Of a DNA stretch of 64,000 bases, positions 48,330 through 57,865 are shown piece by piece. Every line of letters begins with the position of its first letter. The first letter of the stretch is position 1. The stretch is from Serratia oryzae. GTDB taxonomy: Bacteria > Pseudomonadota > Gammaproteobacteria > Enterobacterales > Enterobacteriaceae. The position numbers were made by a program, and so were the translations under genes. The notes under the pieces were generated by a model. It made no database searches and had not been told where the DNA came from. It was given only the letters and a program-made list of their open reading frames with translations. Location: NCBI RefSeq assembly GCF_001976145.1, contig NZ_MOXD01000003.1, forward strand, positions 62,001 to 126,000, given 5' to 3'.

Positions 48330-51300
48330 ATGGGCACTACCACTATGGGCGTGAAGCTTGATGAAGCCACACGTGACCGGATTAAAAGCGCGGCACAGCG
48401 CATCGACCGCACGCCGCACTGGCTAATCAAGCAAGCCATTTTTAATTACCTCGAGCGTCTCGAAAGCGGTTCCGATCTTCCCGAACTGCCTGCGCTCGCC
48501 GCCGGGCTGGCCGAAGCGGACGACATTATGCCGCAAACCCATGAAGAGTCCCACCAGCCATTCTTGGATTTTGCCGAACAGATCCTGCCGCAGTCCGTCA
48601 CCCGCGCCGCCATTACCGCCGCCTACCGCCGCCCGGAAACCGAAGCGGTGCCGATGCTGCTGGAACAGGCGCGTCTGCCAGCCGATCTGGCCCAGGCGAC
48701 CCACAAGCTGGCGTATGGCATTGCCGAGAAGTTGCGTAACCAAAAGAGTGCCAACGGCCGCGCCGGTATGGTGCAAGGGTTGCTGCAGGAGTTCTCCCTC
48801 TCTTCACAGGAAGGCGTGGCATTGATGTGCCTGGCGGAAGCGCTGCTGCGTATCCCAGACAAACCGACGCGCGATGCGTTGATCCGCGACAAAATCAGCA
48901 ACGGCAACTGGCATTCGCACCTTGGCCGCAGCCCATCGCTGTTCGTCAACGCGGCAACCTGGGGGCTGTTATTCACCGGTAAGCTGGTGTCTACCCACAA
49001 CGAAGCCAACCTGTCGAGTTCACTGAACCGCATTATCGGTAAAAGCGGTGAACCGTTGATCCGCAAAGGCGTGGATATGGCCATGCGCCTGATGGGCGAG
49101 CAGTTTGTCACCGGTGAAACCATCGCTGAAGCGCTGGCCAACGCCCGCAAGCTGGAAGATAAAGGGTTCCGCTATTCTTACGACATGCTGGGCGAAGCGG
49201 CGCTGACCGAAGCCGACGCGCAAGCGTATCTGGTATCCTATCAGCAGGCGATCCACGCCATCGGCAAAGCCTCTAACGGCCGCGGCATCTATGAAGGCCC
49301 AGGAATCTCGATCAAGCTTTCAGCCCTGCACCCGCGCTACAGCCGGGCACAGTACGATCGCGTAATGGACGAGCTGTATCCGCGCCTGCTGTCGCTGACA
49401 TTACAGGCACGCCAGTATGATATCGGCATCAACATTGACGCCGAAGAAGCCGATCGGCTGGAGATCTCACTCGATCTGCTGGAAAAGCTGTGCTTTGAGC
49501 CGCAGTTGGCGGGCTGGAACGGCATTGGCTTCGTGATCCAGGCTTATCAGAAGCGCTGCCCGTTTGCCATTGATGCGGTGATTGATATGGCAAGCCGCAG
49601 CCGTCGTCGCCTGATGATCCGTCTGGTGAAAGGCGCATACTGGGACAGCGAGATCAAACGCGCCCAGATGGACGGCCTGGAAGGCTACCCGGTTTATACC
49701 CGCAAGGTATATACCGACGTTTCCTATCTGGCCTGCGCCCGTAAGCTGCTGGCCGTGCCGAACCTGATCTACCCGCAGTTTGCCACCCACAACGCCCACA
49801 CCCTGAGCGCCATCTATCATCTGGCAGGTAATAATTACTATCCGGGCCAGTATGAGTTCCAGTGCCTGCACGGCATGGGTGAACCGCTGTACGAACAGGT
49901 GGTTGGCAAAGTGGCCGACGGCAAACTGAACCGCCCTTGCCGCATATACGCCCCGGTAGGCACGCATGAAACCCTGCTGGCTTATCTGGTGCGTCGCCTG
50001 CTGGAAAACGGGGCTAACACCTCATTTGTTAACCGTATCGCCGATGCCACACTGCCGTTGGATGAACTGGTGGCCGATCCGGTCAGCGCCGTTGAAGCGC
50101 TGGCGGCCAGCGAAGGCCAGATCGGCCTGCCGCATCCACGCATTCCGTTGCCGCGTGAGCTATACGGCAACAAACGCGTCAACTCCAACGGGTTGGATCT
50201 CGCCAACGAACATCGCCTGGCCTCGCTATCCAGCGCGCTGCTCACCAGTGCCGCACAGCCATGGCGCGCCGAACCTATTATCGATGCCGCGCTGGATCAG
50301 GGCGTGCAACAACCGGTGCTCAACCCAGCAGAACCGGGGGATATCGTCGGTTACGTGCGTGAAGCCACCGCAGGCGAAGTCAACCGGGCGCTGGACGCCG
50401 CGGCCGCCGCCGGGCCAATCTGGTTTGCCACCCCTCCTGCTGAACGCGCGGCCATTCTGGAGCGAGCGGCTGAACTGATGGAGGGCCAGTTGCAAAGCCT
50501 GCTGGGCATTCTGGTGCGTGAAGCGGGCAAAACGTTCAGCAACGCCATCGCCGAAGTGCGTGAGGCGGTTGATTTCCTGTACTACTACGCTGGACAGGTG
50601 CGTGACGACTTTGCCAACGACAGCCATCGCCCGCTCGGCCCGGTGGTGTGCATCAGCCCGTGGAACTTCCCGCTGGCGATCTTCACCGGCCAGGTTGCTG
50701 CCGCGCTCGCCGCAGGCAACAGCGTGCTGGCCAAACCGGCGGAGCAAACGCCGCTGGTGGCCGCGCAGGCGGTGCGGATCCTGCTGGAGGCCGGGATACC
50801 GCAGGGTGTCTTGCAGTTGCTGCCAGGCCAGGGTGAAACCGTGGGATCGGTATTGGTCAACGACGCCCGCGTGCGCGGCGTGATGTTCACCGGCTCTACC
50901 GAAGTCGCTGGTATTCTGCAACGCAGTATCGCTGGCCGCCTGGATCCGCAAGGCCGTCCAACGCCGTTGATCGCCGAAACCGGTGGCCTGAACGCCATGA
51001 TCGTCGACTCTTCCGCACTGACCGAGCAGGTGGTAACCGACGTGGTGGCTTCGGCCTTCGACAGCGCGGGCCAGCGCTGCTCTGCACTGCGCATTTTGTG
51101 TATTCAGGAAGATGTGGCGGAACACACGCTGCAAATGCTGCGCGGAGCCATGGCCGAATGCCGGATGGGTAACCCGGAACGCCTGTCGACTGACATTGGC
51201 CCGGTCATCGATATTGAAGCCAAGACCGGTATTGAGCGCCATATTCAAGCCATGCGCGCCAAAGGCCGTAAGGTTTATCAGGCAGCCAAAGGCACCGGGC

Positions 51301-52298
51301 AGGACGAGAAAGAGTGGGCACGCGGCACCTTCATCAAACCCACGCTGATCGAACTGGACAGCTTCGATGAGCTGCAGAAAGAGATCTTTGGCCCAGTGCT
51401 GCACGTGGTGCGTTATCAGCGCGCAAATCTGGATAAACTGGTCGAGCAGATCAACGCCGCTGGCTATGGCCTGACGTTAGGCATTCACACGCGTATCGAT
51501 GAAACCATCGCCCGCGTCACCGGCAGCGCCAAGGTCGGCAACCTATACGTTAACCGTAATATGGTCGGCGCGGTGGTCGGCGTACAACCGTTTGGTGGCG
51601 AAGGCCTGTCCGGCACCGGTCCGAAAGCCGGTGGGCCGCTCTATCTGTACCGTCTGCTCGCTAGCCGCCCAATGGATGCGGTGCAACGCACCCTGAATCG
51701 CCAAGATAGCGAACGCCCGCAGGAAGCAACGGCGCGCCCGGCTTTGCTGGCACCGCATCAGGCACTGGAGCAGTGGGCCGTGGCCGAAAAGCAGCATGAC
51801 CTGGCAGCGCTGGCGCAACAGTATGCCGAACTGGGCCAAGGTGGGATCGTGCGGCCGCTGCCGGGGCCGACCGGGGAACGCAATACTTACGCCCTGCTAC
51901 CACGTGAACGCGTGCTGTGCCTGGCCGATAACGATGCCGATGCGCTGGCTCAGTTGGCGGCAGTGTTGGCCGTGGGCAGCCAGGTGCTGTGGCCGGAAGC
52001 GGAGTTGCAGCGCGCGCTGTTCCGCCGCCTGCCCGCCGCCGTGCAGGCACGTATCAGCTTCAGCAAAGACTGGCAGCAGGATAAGGTGGCGTTTGATGCC
52101 GCGATCTACCACGGCGATGCCGATCAGCTACGCACCCTGTGCGAGCACATCGCTCAGCGCAGCGGTGCCATTGTCTCGGTGCAGGGCTTCGCCCGCGGTG
52201 AAACCCATATTCTGCTCGAGCGCCTGCTAATTGAACGTTCATTGAGCGTCAACACTGCCGCCGCAGGGGGTAACGCCAGCCTGATGACGATTGGCTAA
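48330..52298 (+). CDS. putA: Trifunctional PutA: proline dehydrogenase, P5C dehydrogenase and repressor
   Basis: This 1322-residue protein has a ribbon-helix-helix DNA-binding domain (residues 1-47, TTTMGVKLDEATRDRIKSAA), an FAD proline dehydrogenase barrel (about 260-610; GPGISIKLSALHPRYSRAQY, LMIRLVKGAYWDSE), and an NAD P5C dehydrogenase (about 650-1120) with catalytic Glu in IAETGGLNAMIVD and Cys in SAGQRCSALRIL. A C-terminal domain ends NTAAAGGNASLMTIG as in E. coli. The start at 48330 is chosen for the RHH start; an in-frame ATG at 48288 precedes AGGAG and is rejected. It oxidises proline to glutamate and represses put when reduced substrate is lacking. Confidence 0.97.
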   Translation: MGTTTMGVKLDEATRDRIKSAAQRIDRTPHWLIKQAIFNYLERLESGSDLPELPALAAGLAEADDIMPQTHEESHQPFLDFAEQILPQSVTRAAITAAYRRPETEAVPMLLEQARLPADLAQATHKLAYGIAEKLRNQKSANGRAGMVQGLLQEFSLSSQEGVALMCLAEALLRIPDKPTRDALIRDKISNGNWHSHLGRSPSLFVNAATWGLLFTGKLVSTHNEANLSSSLNRIIGKSGEPLIRKGVDMAMRLMGEQFVTGETIAEALANARKLEDKGFRYSYDMLGEAALTEADAQAYLVSYQQAIHAIGKASNGRGIYEGPGISIKLSALHPRYSRAQYDRVMDELYPRLLSLTLQARQYDIGINIDAEEADRLEISLDLLEKLCFEPQLAGWNGIGFVIQAYQKRCPFAIDAVIDMASRSRRRLMIRLVKGAYWDSEIKRAQMDGLEGYPVYTRKVYTDVSYLACARKLLAVPNLIYPQFATHNAHTLSAIYHLAGNNYYPGQYEFQCLHGMGEPLYEQVVGKVADGKLNRPCRIYAPVGTHETLLAYLVRRLLENGANTSFVNRIADATLPLDELVADPVSAVEALAASEGQIGLPHPRIPLPRELYGNKRVNSNGLDLANEHRLASLSSALLTSAAQPWRAEPIIDAALDQGVQQPVLNPAEPGDIVGYVREATAGEVNRALDAAAAAGPIWFATPPAERAAILERAAELMEGQLQSLLGILVREAGKTFSNAIAEVREAVDFLYYYAGQVRDDFANDSHRPLGPVVCISPWNFPLAIFTGQVAAALAAGNSVLAKPAEQTPLVAAQAVRILLEAGIPQGVLQLLPGQGETVGSVLVNDARVRGVMFTGSTEVAGILQRSIAGRLDPQGRPTPLIAETGGLNAMIVDSSALTEQVVTDVVASAFDSAGQRCSALRILCIQEDVAEHTLQMLRGAMAECRMGNPERLSTDIGPVIDIEAKTGIERHIQAMRAKGRKVYQAAKGTGQDEKEWARGTFIKPTLIELDSFDELQKEIFGPVLHVVRYQRANLDKLVEQINAAGYGLTLGIHTRIDETIARVTGSAKVGNLYVNRNMVGAVVGVQPFGGEGLSGTGPKAGGPLYLYRLLASRPMDAVQRTLNRQDSERPQEATARPALLAPHQALEQWAVAEKQHDLAALAQQYAELGQGGIVRPLPGPTGERNTYALLPRERVLCLADNDADALAQLAAVLAVGSQVLWPEAELQRALFRRLPAAVQARISFSKDWQQDKVAFDAAIYHGDADQLRTLCEHIAQRSGAIVSVQGFARGETHILLERLLIERSLSVNTAAAGGNASLMTIG

Positions 52299-52605
52299 CC
52301 TGTGCAAATAAAGCAGCGTCATTAATTTTCAGGATGAATAAATAGAAATCCCCAGAAGCTCAGCAAACTGAGTGACTGGGGATTTTTAAAAGATATTTAT
52401 CCCGCCATAGGGTAAAAATCTTAAGTAAAGTGAGCAGCCTTATCCTTTAAGAAACATCTTTCTGTTAGGATACGCGGCGTGAATCTATCTCACTGATATA
52501 AGTACTCCGATACTTCACTTAAATATACATTAGCTAAATACCCATCCTGTAATTATACATGAAGGTTATTTCCCGAATTCGTCATCATGGAGAGATTTCA
52601 TTTCG
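52299..52605. other. putA downstream region and lipoprotein-operon promoter
   Basis: No gene seen. It contains the putA terminator and an AT-rich promoter region before the CsgG-like gene. Confidence 0.6.
52347..52387 (+). terminator. putA terminator
   Basis: AAATCCCCAG ... CTGGGGATTTTT with an internal loop containing a second small stem. Confidence 0.85.
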
Positions 52606-53274
52606 ATGAAAAAATCACTCATTGTTTGTTCTATTACCTTCACCACCCTCTTGGCGGGTTGTGCTACCGAATCTTCGCGTTCGCTCGAGGTGCCAAAGGT
52701 TGCCTCCTACAATACGGCGTATCAAGGCGTGCGTAGCCCGATCGCCGTCGGCAAATTTGATAACCGTTCCAGCTATATGAATGGGGTGTTCTCCGATGGC
52801 GTTGACCGCTTGGGTAACCAGTCAAAAACCATCCTGATCACCCACCTGCAGCAGACTGGCCGTTTCAACGTGCTGGATCGCGCCAATATGGATGAGCTGA
52901 AAGCCGAAGCGGGTATCAAGGGCCAACAGCAAACCCTGAAAGGCGCAAACTATGTGATCACCGGTGATGTTACCGAGTTCGGTCGCAAGGAAGTGGGCGA
53001 TCAGCAACTGTGGGGCATTCTGGGCCGCGGTAAATCACAGGTCGCCTATGCCAAAGTCAACCTGAACGTGGTTAACGTGCAAACTTCTGAAGTCGTTTAC
53101 TCCAGCCAGGGCGCAGGGGAATACACCCTGTCGAACCGCGAAGTGATCGGTTTTGGTGGCACGGCAAGTTACGACTCAACCCTGAACGGCAAAGTGCTGG
53201 ATCTGGCCGTGCGCGAAGCGGTTAACAACCTGGTTGCAGGGATCGAAAGTGGTGCGTGGCGCCCAACTAACTAA
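52606..53274 (+). CDS. CsgG/HfaB-family outer-membrane lipoprotein
   Basis: This 222-residue protein has a type II signal (MKKSLIVCSITFTTLLAGCA; lipobox LAGC). The mature domain has CsgG-like features: QTGRFNVLDRANMDELKAEA, GANYVITGDVTEFGRKE, and the NVVNVQTSEVVYSSQGAGEY strand. CsgG is the curli secretion pore, but this protein lacks a curli locus. It is first of three lipoprotein genes. Similar trios, with DUF4810 and DUF799, occur in several proteobacteria. A pore or a periplasmic assembly role is possible; the function is not established. Confidence 0.85.
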   Translation: MKKSLIVCSITFTTLLAGCATESSRSLEVPKVASYNTAYQGVRSPIAVGKFDNRSSYMNGVFSDGVDRLGNQSKTILITHLQQTGRFNVLDRANMDELKAEAGIKGQQQTLKGANYVITGDVTEFGRKEVGDQQLWGILGRGKSQVAYAKVNLNVVNVQTSEVVYSSQGAGEYTLSNREVIGFGGTASYDSTLNGKVLDLAVREAVNNLVAGIESGAWRPTN

Positions 53275-53292
53275 CGGATTATAAAAACAATA

Positions 53293-53652
53293 ATGATGAC
53301 TAAAAAAATGGGCGGCGTGCTGCTGGCAGCAACTCTGTTAGGCGGCTGTGCTACGCCACAAAAACCTCTTTACAACTGGGATGGTTACCAGAAAACGGTA
53401 TACCAATATTATCAGCAGGACGCTTCTAGCCCGGAAGAGCAGATCGCCGCGTTAAAAGAAAGCCTCGAAAAATCCCGTGCGAAAGGCCAAGCCGTTCCAC
53501 CAGGGTTACATGCTCATCTCGGTATGCTGTACGTTAAAACCGGGCGCACCGAATTGGCGATGGCTGAATTCAACACTGAAAAATCCCTGTTCCCGGAATC
53601 AGTGCCGTTCATGGATTTCCTGATGAGCAAAGATAAAGGGAGTTTCAAATGA
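53293..53652 (+). CDS. DUF4810 lipoprotein
   Basis: This 119-residue lipoprotein has lipobox LLGGC (cysteine near residue 19). The mature part has LYNWDGYQKTVYQYYQQDAS and a tetratricopeptide-like GLHAHLGMLYVKTGRTELAM. The start could be ATG 53293 or the next codon. The stop overlaps the next start by four bases (ATGA), implying coupling. The gap to the CsgG-like gene is 18 bases. Confidence 0.85.
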   Translation: MMTKKMGGVLLAATLLGGCATPQKPLYNWDGYQKTVYQYYQQDASSPEEQIAALKESLEKSRAKGQAVPPGLHAHLGMLYVKTGRTELAMAEFNTEKSLFPESVPFMDFLMSKDKGSFK

Positions 53653-54305
53653 AACGTGCATTAGGTCTTTTGGCTGCGGTTGCAGTACTGCTGCTGGCGG
53701 GTTGCGCCAAGAAACCCGCTTATGATTACACCGCCTTCCACGCAAGCAAGCCAAAATCGATCCTGGTTTTGCCGCCAACCAGCCAGTCTCCTGACGTCAA
53801 AGCCAGCCACAGTGTGCTGTCTACCGCGACCTTACCGCTGGCAGAAGCGGGTTACTACGTGCTGCCGGTCGCCGTGGTGGAAGAAACTTTCCAGCAGAAT
53901 GGGTTGACCAATGCCAACGATATCCGCGCGGTCAGTACTCAGAAGCTGCATAAGATCTTCGGTGCTGACGCCGTGCTGTATCTGGATGTCACCCAATATG
54001 GCACCAGCTATATCGTGATCGGCAGTGAAACCCGCGTTACCGTGAATGCCAAACTGGTCGATCTGCGCACGGGTAAGCAGTTGTGGGCGGGCAGCGCCAC
54101 TGCCTCCAGCAACGAGAACAACAGCAATTCGGGTGGTGGTCTCGTCGGGATACTGGTTACTGCGGCGATAAACCAAGTTGTAGATACCATCAGCGACAAA
54201 GGCTTCGATATTGGTGCGATTGCCAATACGCGTCTCCTTTCCGCCGGGGAAGATGGTGCCATCCTGTATGGCCCACGCTCACCTAAATACGCAGGTCAGC
54301 GTTAA
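53649..54305 (+). CDS. DUF799 lipoprotein (GNA1162-like)
   Basis: This 218-residue lipoprotein has lipobox LLAGC. The body reads KPKSILVLPPTSQSPDVKAS, HKIFGADAVLYLDVTQYGTS and RTGKQLWAGSATASS. It is related to Neisseria GNA1162, whose fold resembles the LpoB/CsgG periplasmic domain. It completes the three-gene operon, followed by a hairpin terminator. Confidence 0.85.
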   Translation: MKRALGLLAAVAVLLLAGCAKKPAYDYTAFHASKPKSILVLPPTSQSPDVKASHSVLSTATLPLAEAGYYVLPVAVVEETFQQNGLTNANDIRAVSTQKLHKIFGADAVLYLDVTQYGTSYIVIGSETRVTVNAKLVDLRTGKQLWAGSATASSNENNSNSGGGLVGILVTAAINQVVDTISDKGFDIGAIANTRLLSAGEDGAILYGPRSPKYAGQR

Positions 54306-54311
54306 TCAACA

Positions 54312-54340
54312 TCTCAGGCAGCCGCAAGGCTGCCTGATTT
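54312..54340. terminator. Terminator between the lipoprotein operon and tetR-like gene
   Basis: TCAGGCAGCC-gcaa-GGCTGCCTGA then TTT on the plus strand; serves two convergent genes. Confidence 0.8.
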
Positions 54341-54968
54341 AAGCCATTGAAATCGCTTGCCACTGACGCATAAAAATGTCCACCAGCCCGAAAAGCTCGT
54401 CGCGGGTTGCGCCATTACGCGCCTGCACCGACATGCCCTGAATAACGCTCACGAGATACTTCCCTAATAACGCACAATGGGTGTTACCAGGCAGTTCCCC
54501 TTTACCAACGCGGCGTTCGAGACACTCAATGACCTTTTGTTCCGCGGAATTACGCTGTTGGCTAAGCTGGTTGAATAACGCATCATCTGCGGCAGACATA
54601 CCAAAGGTGGCCGCCACCATAAAGCAGCCGGAAGGCGTTGCGGCATCGGTGAACCATTCAGCGCTTGTGCGCAGCAGTTGTTCAATCACCTGCGGTAAGG
54701 GCAGTTCATCCTGATCGAGGATCGCATCCCTGGCCTGACCGTAAGTCGCCAGATACTTTTCCACCGCCGCGCAGAATAGCCCCTCCTTGCTACCAAACTC
54801 CGCATACAGCGAAGAAGGCTTGATTCCGGTGCCATCAATCAATTCAGACATCGATGTAGGTTCATAGCCAAAACGCCAGAACAGGTTCATCGCCTTTTCC
54901 AGCACGCTGTCGCGGTCAAATTTTTTCGGCCTGCCGCGCACGGTTACCTCTTTTTGATTTTTACTCAT
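54339..54968 (-). CDS. TetR/AcrR-family regulator
   Basis: This 209-residue regulator has the N-terminal HTH (AMNLFWRFGYEPTSMSELID, then GIKPSSLYAEFGSKEGLF). The C-terminal domain reads GCFMVAATFGMSAADDALFN. The start at 54968 (MSKNQKEVTVRGRPKKFD) is preferred to an ATG 15 bases upstream. It is divergent from the DUF1471/nitronate monooxygenase pair. Two GATCATTA palindromes lie in the gap and are its likely operators. Confidence 0.9.
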   Translation of the reverse strand: MSKNQKEVTVRGRPKKFDRDSVLEKAMNLFWRFGYEPTSMSELIDGTGIKPSSLYAEFGSKEGLFCAAVEKYLATYGQARDAILDQDELPLPQVIEQLLRTSAEWFTDAATPSGCFMVAATFGMSAADDALFNQLSQQRNSAEQKVIECLERRVGKGELPGNTHCALLGKYLVSVIQGMSVQARNGATRDELFGLVDIFMRQWQAISMA

Positions 54969-55003
54969 GTCCACGGTTCCCAACCTGCCCTGCCAAATTT
55001 ATG

Positions 55004-55068
55004 GAACGATCATTATAAAGTCTAGTGCTGAAGATAATCGCCACCTTACATTAAAATAATGATCATTA
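55004..55068. promoter_or_regulatory. Candidate operator pair of the TetR-like regulator
   Basis: TAATGATCATTA at 55057-55068 is a perfect 12-bp palindrome. GAACGATCATTATAAAG near 55004-55020 shares its GATCATTA half. Both lie in the divergent gap. The assignment is inferred from position. Confidence 0.5.
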
Positions 55069-55179
55069 CAAAAAACTATTGCACAGGTTAAATTCTTCGC
55101 GTAGGGTTTAAATAACAAACGTTACGAAAATATCAAGATAACACATCTTGCTGTTTTAATTATCAAAAGGACTCTTGCT

Positions 55180-55422
55180 ATGAAAAAAATTACCATTACC
55201 GTTGCCGCTTGCCTGTTCTCGGTATCAGCACTGGCGGCACAACCCACCCAACAGCCAAACCTGCATCCAATGGGTAGCGTGACAGTTTCGGCCATGACAA
55301 CGCTGGCCGAGGCTGAAAAAGGCATTGCGGAACAGGCGAAAGTGAAAAGCGCCAGCCACTACAGAATTATTTCTGTCTCCGGCAAGAACAAACTGCATGC
55401 CAGCGCAGTGATTTACCGCTGA
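55180..55422 (+). CDS. DUF1471 (YdgH/BhsA/McbA-like) periplasmic protein
   Basis: This 80-residue secreted protein has a signal peptide (MKKITITVAACLFSVSALAA, cleavage after ALA). The mature domain reads MGSVTVSAMTTLAEAEKGIA and AKVKSASHYRIISVSGKNKL, the DUF1471 fold. These small enterobacterial proteins respond to stress and affect biofilm or envelope. It lies 24 bases before the flavoprotein gene and may be co-transcribed with it. Confidence 0.85.
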   Translation: MKKITITVAACLFSVSALAAQPTQQPNLHPMGSVTVSAMTTLAEAEKGIAEQAKVKSASHYRIISVSGKNKLHASAVIYR

Positions 55423-55446
55423 TTACGCTTAGTAAGGAATGACATT

Positions 55447-56382
55447 ATGAGACTACAAGCCTTATTAGGGATTGATACACCGGTAATTCAAGCTTCTATG
55501 GTGTGGTTAAACTCAGCTGAACTTGCCGCTGCGGTATCTAACGCAGGAGGATTAGGAGTATTGGGCCCAAATGCCGGGCGCAAAAGGGCTGATGGCGGGA
55601 TCGCTAAAACCGCCGAGGATTTTCGGCAGGAAATCATTAAAACCCGGGCATTAACGGATAAACCCTTTGCCGTTAACTACCTGCTGCCGATTGAAGGCGT
55701 CGAGATCAGCTTTAAATATGCCGAACCCTTACTGGAAGTGATCCTGCAGGAAAAGATCAATATCGTCATTACCAGCGGCAAAGATGTCACCAAAGGCAAG
55801 AAATACATTCGCAGGCTAAAAGACGCTGGCGTGATCGTGATTCACCGCGAAATTTCACCGACGGTTGAAAACTCGATACTGGCAGAAAAAATGGGAGTGG
55901 ATGCGATTATCATCACCGGACACGAGGCCGGAGGGCACCTGAGCGAACACCGCATCAGTACTTTGGCCCTGTTGCCCCAGGTCACCGATGTGGTCAAGAT
56001 CCCAGTGATTGCCGCCGGTGGCATCTATAACCAGAAAACGGCAAAGGCCGCCACGGCCATGGGGGCTGCGGGGGTATACGTGGGCACGCGTTTTATTACC
56101 ACCTTTGAATCACCGGCCAGCCTCAACACCAAAGAGGCGATCGTTAACGTTTTGTCTGAGGAGCTGATCGAGATTAATACTCCGGCAGGAGACGTACGAG
56201 TCATCGTCACCGAAAGCATCCGCGCTGGGCGAGGAGACAGTGAGGTCGGCATTATCAAAACAGGCATGCTGGACGGCGATCACCAGCACGGCGTGATCAC
56301 CGTTTCCGAATCAGCGGGAGGTATTGAAAAGATCAGCAGTGCAAAAGACGTTGTCTGTGAGCTTTCTTACGCTTTTAATTAG
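55447..56382 (+). CDS. Nitronate monooxygenase-like FMN protein
   Basis: This 311-residue protein of the 2-nitropropane dioxygenase family has a TIM barrel. The phosphate-binding stretch GHEAGGHLSEHRISTLALLP carries the active His. Further motifs are PVIAAGGIYNQKTAKAATAM, AAGVYVGTRFITTFESPAS and the N-terminal TPVIQASMVWLNSAELAAAV. Family members oxidise nitronates, or are enoyl-reductase-like. It may be controlled by the divergent TetR gene. The substrate is unproved. Confidence 0.85.
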   Translation: MRLQALLGIDTPVIQASMVWLNSAELAAAVSNAGGLGVLGPNAGRKRADGGIAKTAEDFRQEIIKTRALTDKPFAVNYLLPIEGVEISFKYAEPLLEVILQEKINIVITSGKDVTKGKKYIRRLKDAGVIVIHREISPTVENSILAEKMGVDAIIITGHEAGGHLSEHRISTLALLPQVTDVVKIPVIAAGGIYNQKTAKAATAMGAAGVYVGTRFITTFESPASLNTKEAIVNVLSEELIEINTPAGDVRVIVTESIRAGRGDSEVGIIKTGMLDGDHQHGVITVSESAGGIEKISSAKDVVCELSYAFN

Positions 56383-56390
56383 CAGCAAAA

Positions 56391-56416
56391 CGCCCCCAAC
56401 CATCAGGAAGGGGGCG
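56391..56416. terminator. Hairpin between nitronate monooxygenase-like gene and tcyN
   Basis: CGCCCCC-aaccatcaggaa-GGGGGCG, converging genes. Confidence 0.75.
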
Positions 56417-56446
56417 CTTCATTTCCCACCAGATTAAAACCACTGG

Positions 56447-57199
56447 CTATTGATTCAGAAACTTATCCAGAAACTGTTTAGTGCGCTGATGCTGCGGGTT
56501 GGCGAACAGCTCTTTCGCCGGCCCCTGCTCCACAATGCGGCCATGATCCATAAAGATGGCGCGATCGGCAACATCACGGGCAAAGCTCATTTCATGCGTC
56601 ACAATCACCATGGTGCGTTTCTCTTCTGCCAGAGCGCGGATGGTGTTGAGCACCTCGCCTACCAGTTCGGGATCGAGCGCCGAGGTCGGTTCATCAAACA
56701 AAATCACCGCCGGTTGCATCGCCAGCGCGCGAGCAATCGCCACGCGCTGCTGCTGGCCACCAGAAAGACGCTTGGGGTAAGCCTGCTCTTTGCCACTCAG
56801 CCCCACCTTCGCCAACAGTGCGCGGGCACGTTCTTCTGCACTGGCTTTCGCCTCACCTTTGACGATCACCGGCCCTTCAATAATGTTTTCCAACACCGAA
56901 CGGTGCGGAAACAGATTAAAGCTCTGGAAAACAAACCCCACCTGCTGGCGCAGAGCACGCACCTGCTGCTTCTGCTTGCTCAGCGGGCGCGCACCGTCAA
57001 TCTCGATATCCCCTACGCGGATGGTGCCTGATTCAGGCACTTCCAGCAGGTTGATACTGCGCAGCAAGGTGGTTTTGCCAGAACCACTTGGCCCGATAAT
57101 CGCCACCACCTCGCCGGAGTTCACCTCGAGATCGATACCGTGCAGCACCGTGTTCCCTTTGAACTGTTTGACCAACTGTTTTACTTCAATGGCACTCAT
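56447..57199 (-). CDS. tcyN: Cystine ABC transporter ATPase
   Basis: This 250-residue ABC ATPase has Walker [13 protein letters not shown] near 37, signature [15 protein letters not shown] and Walker [16 protein letters not shown]. It matches E. coli TcyN (YecC). It energises import of L-cystine and diaminopimelate through TcyJ and TcyL. It starts 3 bases after tcyL. Confidence 0.96.
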   Translation of the reverse strand: MSAIEVKQLVKQFKGNTVLHGIDLEVNSGEVVAIIGPSGSGKTTLLRSINLLEVPESGTIRVGDIEIDGARPLSKQKQQVRALRQQVGFVFQSFNLFPHRSVLENIIEGPVIVKGEAKASAEERARALLAKVGLSGKEQAYPKRLSGGQQQRVAIARALAMQPAVILFDEPTSALDPELVGEVLNTIRALAEEKRTMVIVTHEMSFARDVADRAIFMDHGRIVEQGPAKELFANPQHQRTKQFLDKFLNQ

Positions 57200-57202
57200 C
57201 GG

Positions 57203-57865
57203 TTACTCCTGATCCTGACGGTTAACGTGCGCTTCCAGGCGATTTTGCAGCGCAGAAAGCAAGGTTGCCATCACCCAGTAGATCAGCGATGCCGCCAGAT
57301 ACATAGCAAACACCTCCAGCGTGCGTGAGGTAATCAACTGCGCCTGCCGGAACAGTTCTGGCACCTGGATGGTCGCAGCCAGCGATGTATCCTTGACCAG
57401 CCCGATAAAGCTGTTGCCGAGCGGCGGTAACGCGGTGCGTGCCGCCTGTGGCAGAATCACCCGGCGCATTGTCTGCCATGGCGTCATGCCGATACTGGCT
57501 GCGGCTTCCCATTGCCCTTTGTCAATCGACGAGATCGCCGCACGCAGGGTTTCCGAAGTATACGCCGCAGTATTCAGTGAAAGGCCAATCAGCGCCGCAG
57601 GGAACGGATCCAGCTCAATGCCAAACTGCGGCAGACCGTAATAGATCATAAACAGTTGTGCGATCAGCGGAGTGCCACGGAATAGCGAGACATAAATGCG
57701 GGATAACCAGGATACCGGCCACAATGGCGAAAGGCGCATCAGCGCCAACAGAAAACCAAGCATTAACCCCAGTGCCATGCCCCCCAAGCTAAGCTGGAGA
57801 GTCAACAGAGCACCCTTTAATAAAAATGGCGCTGAATCCAGCGCCAGTTGGATACTCTCATGCAT
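57203..57865 (-). CDS. tcyL: Cystine ABC transporter permease
   Basis: This 220-residue His/Glu/Gln/Arg-type permease has the EAA loop IGMTPWQTMRRVILPQAART. Signal-like first helix and four further helices. Its ATG shares a base with the tcyJ stop (TAATG). E. coli TcyL is YecS. Confidence 0.96.
   Translation of the reverse strand: MHESIQLALDSAPFLLKGALLTLQLSLGGMALGLMLGFLLALMRLSPLWPVSWLSRIYVSLFRGTPLIAQLFMIYYGLPQFGIELDPFPAALIGLSLNTAAYTSETLRAAISSIDKGQWEAAASIGMTPWQTMRRVILPQAARTALPPLGNSFIGLVKDTSLAATIQVPELFRQAQLITSRTLEVFAMYLAASLIYWVMATLLSALQNRLEAHVNRQDQE

Noticed and set aside
50226-51404. 392-codon frame opposite putA
   Set aside because: Antisense shadow of a GC-rich conserved gene; no motif or start signal.
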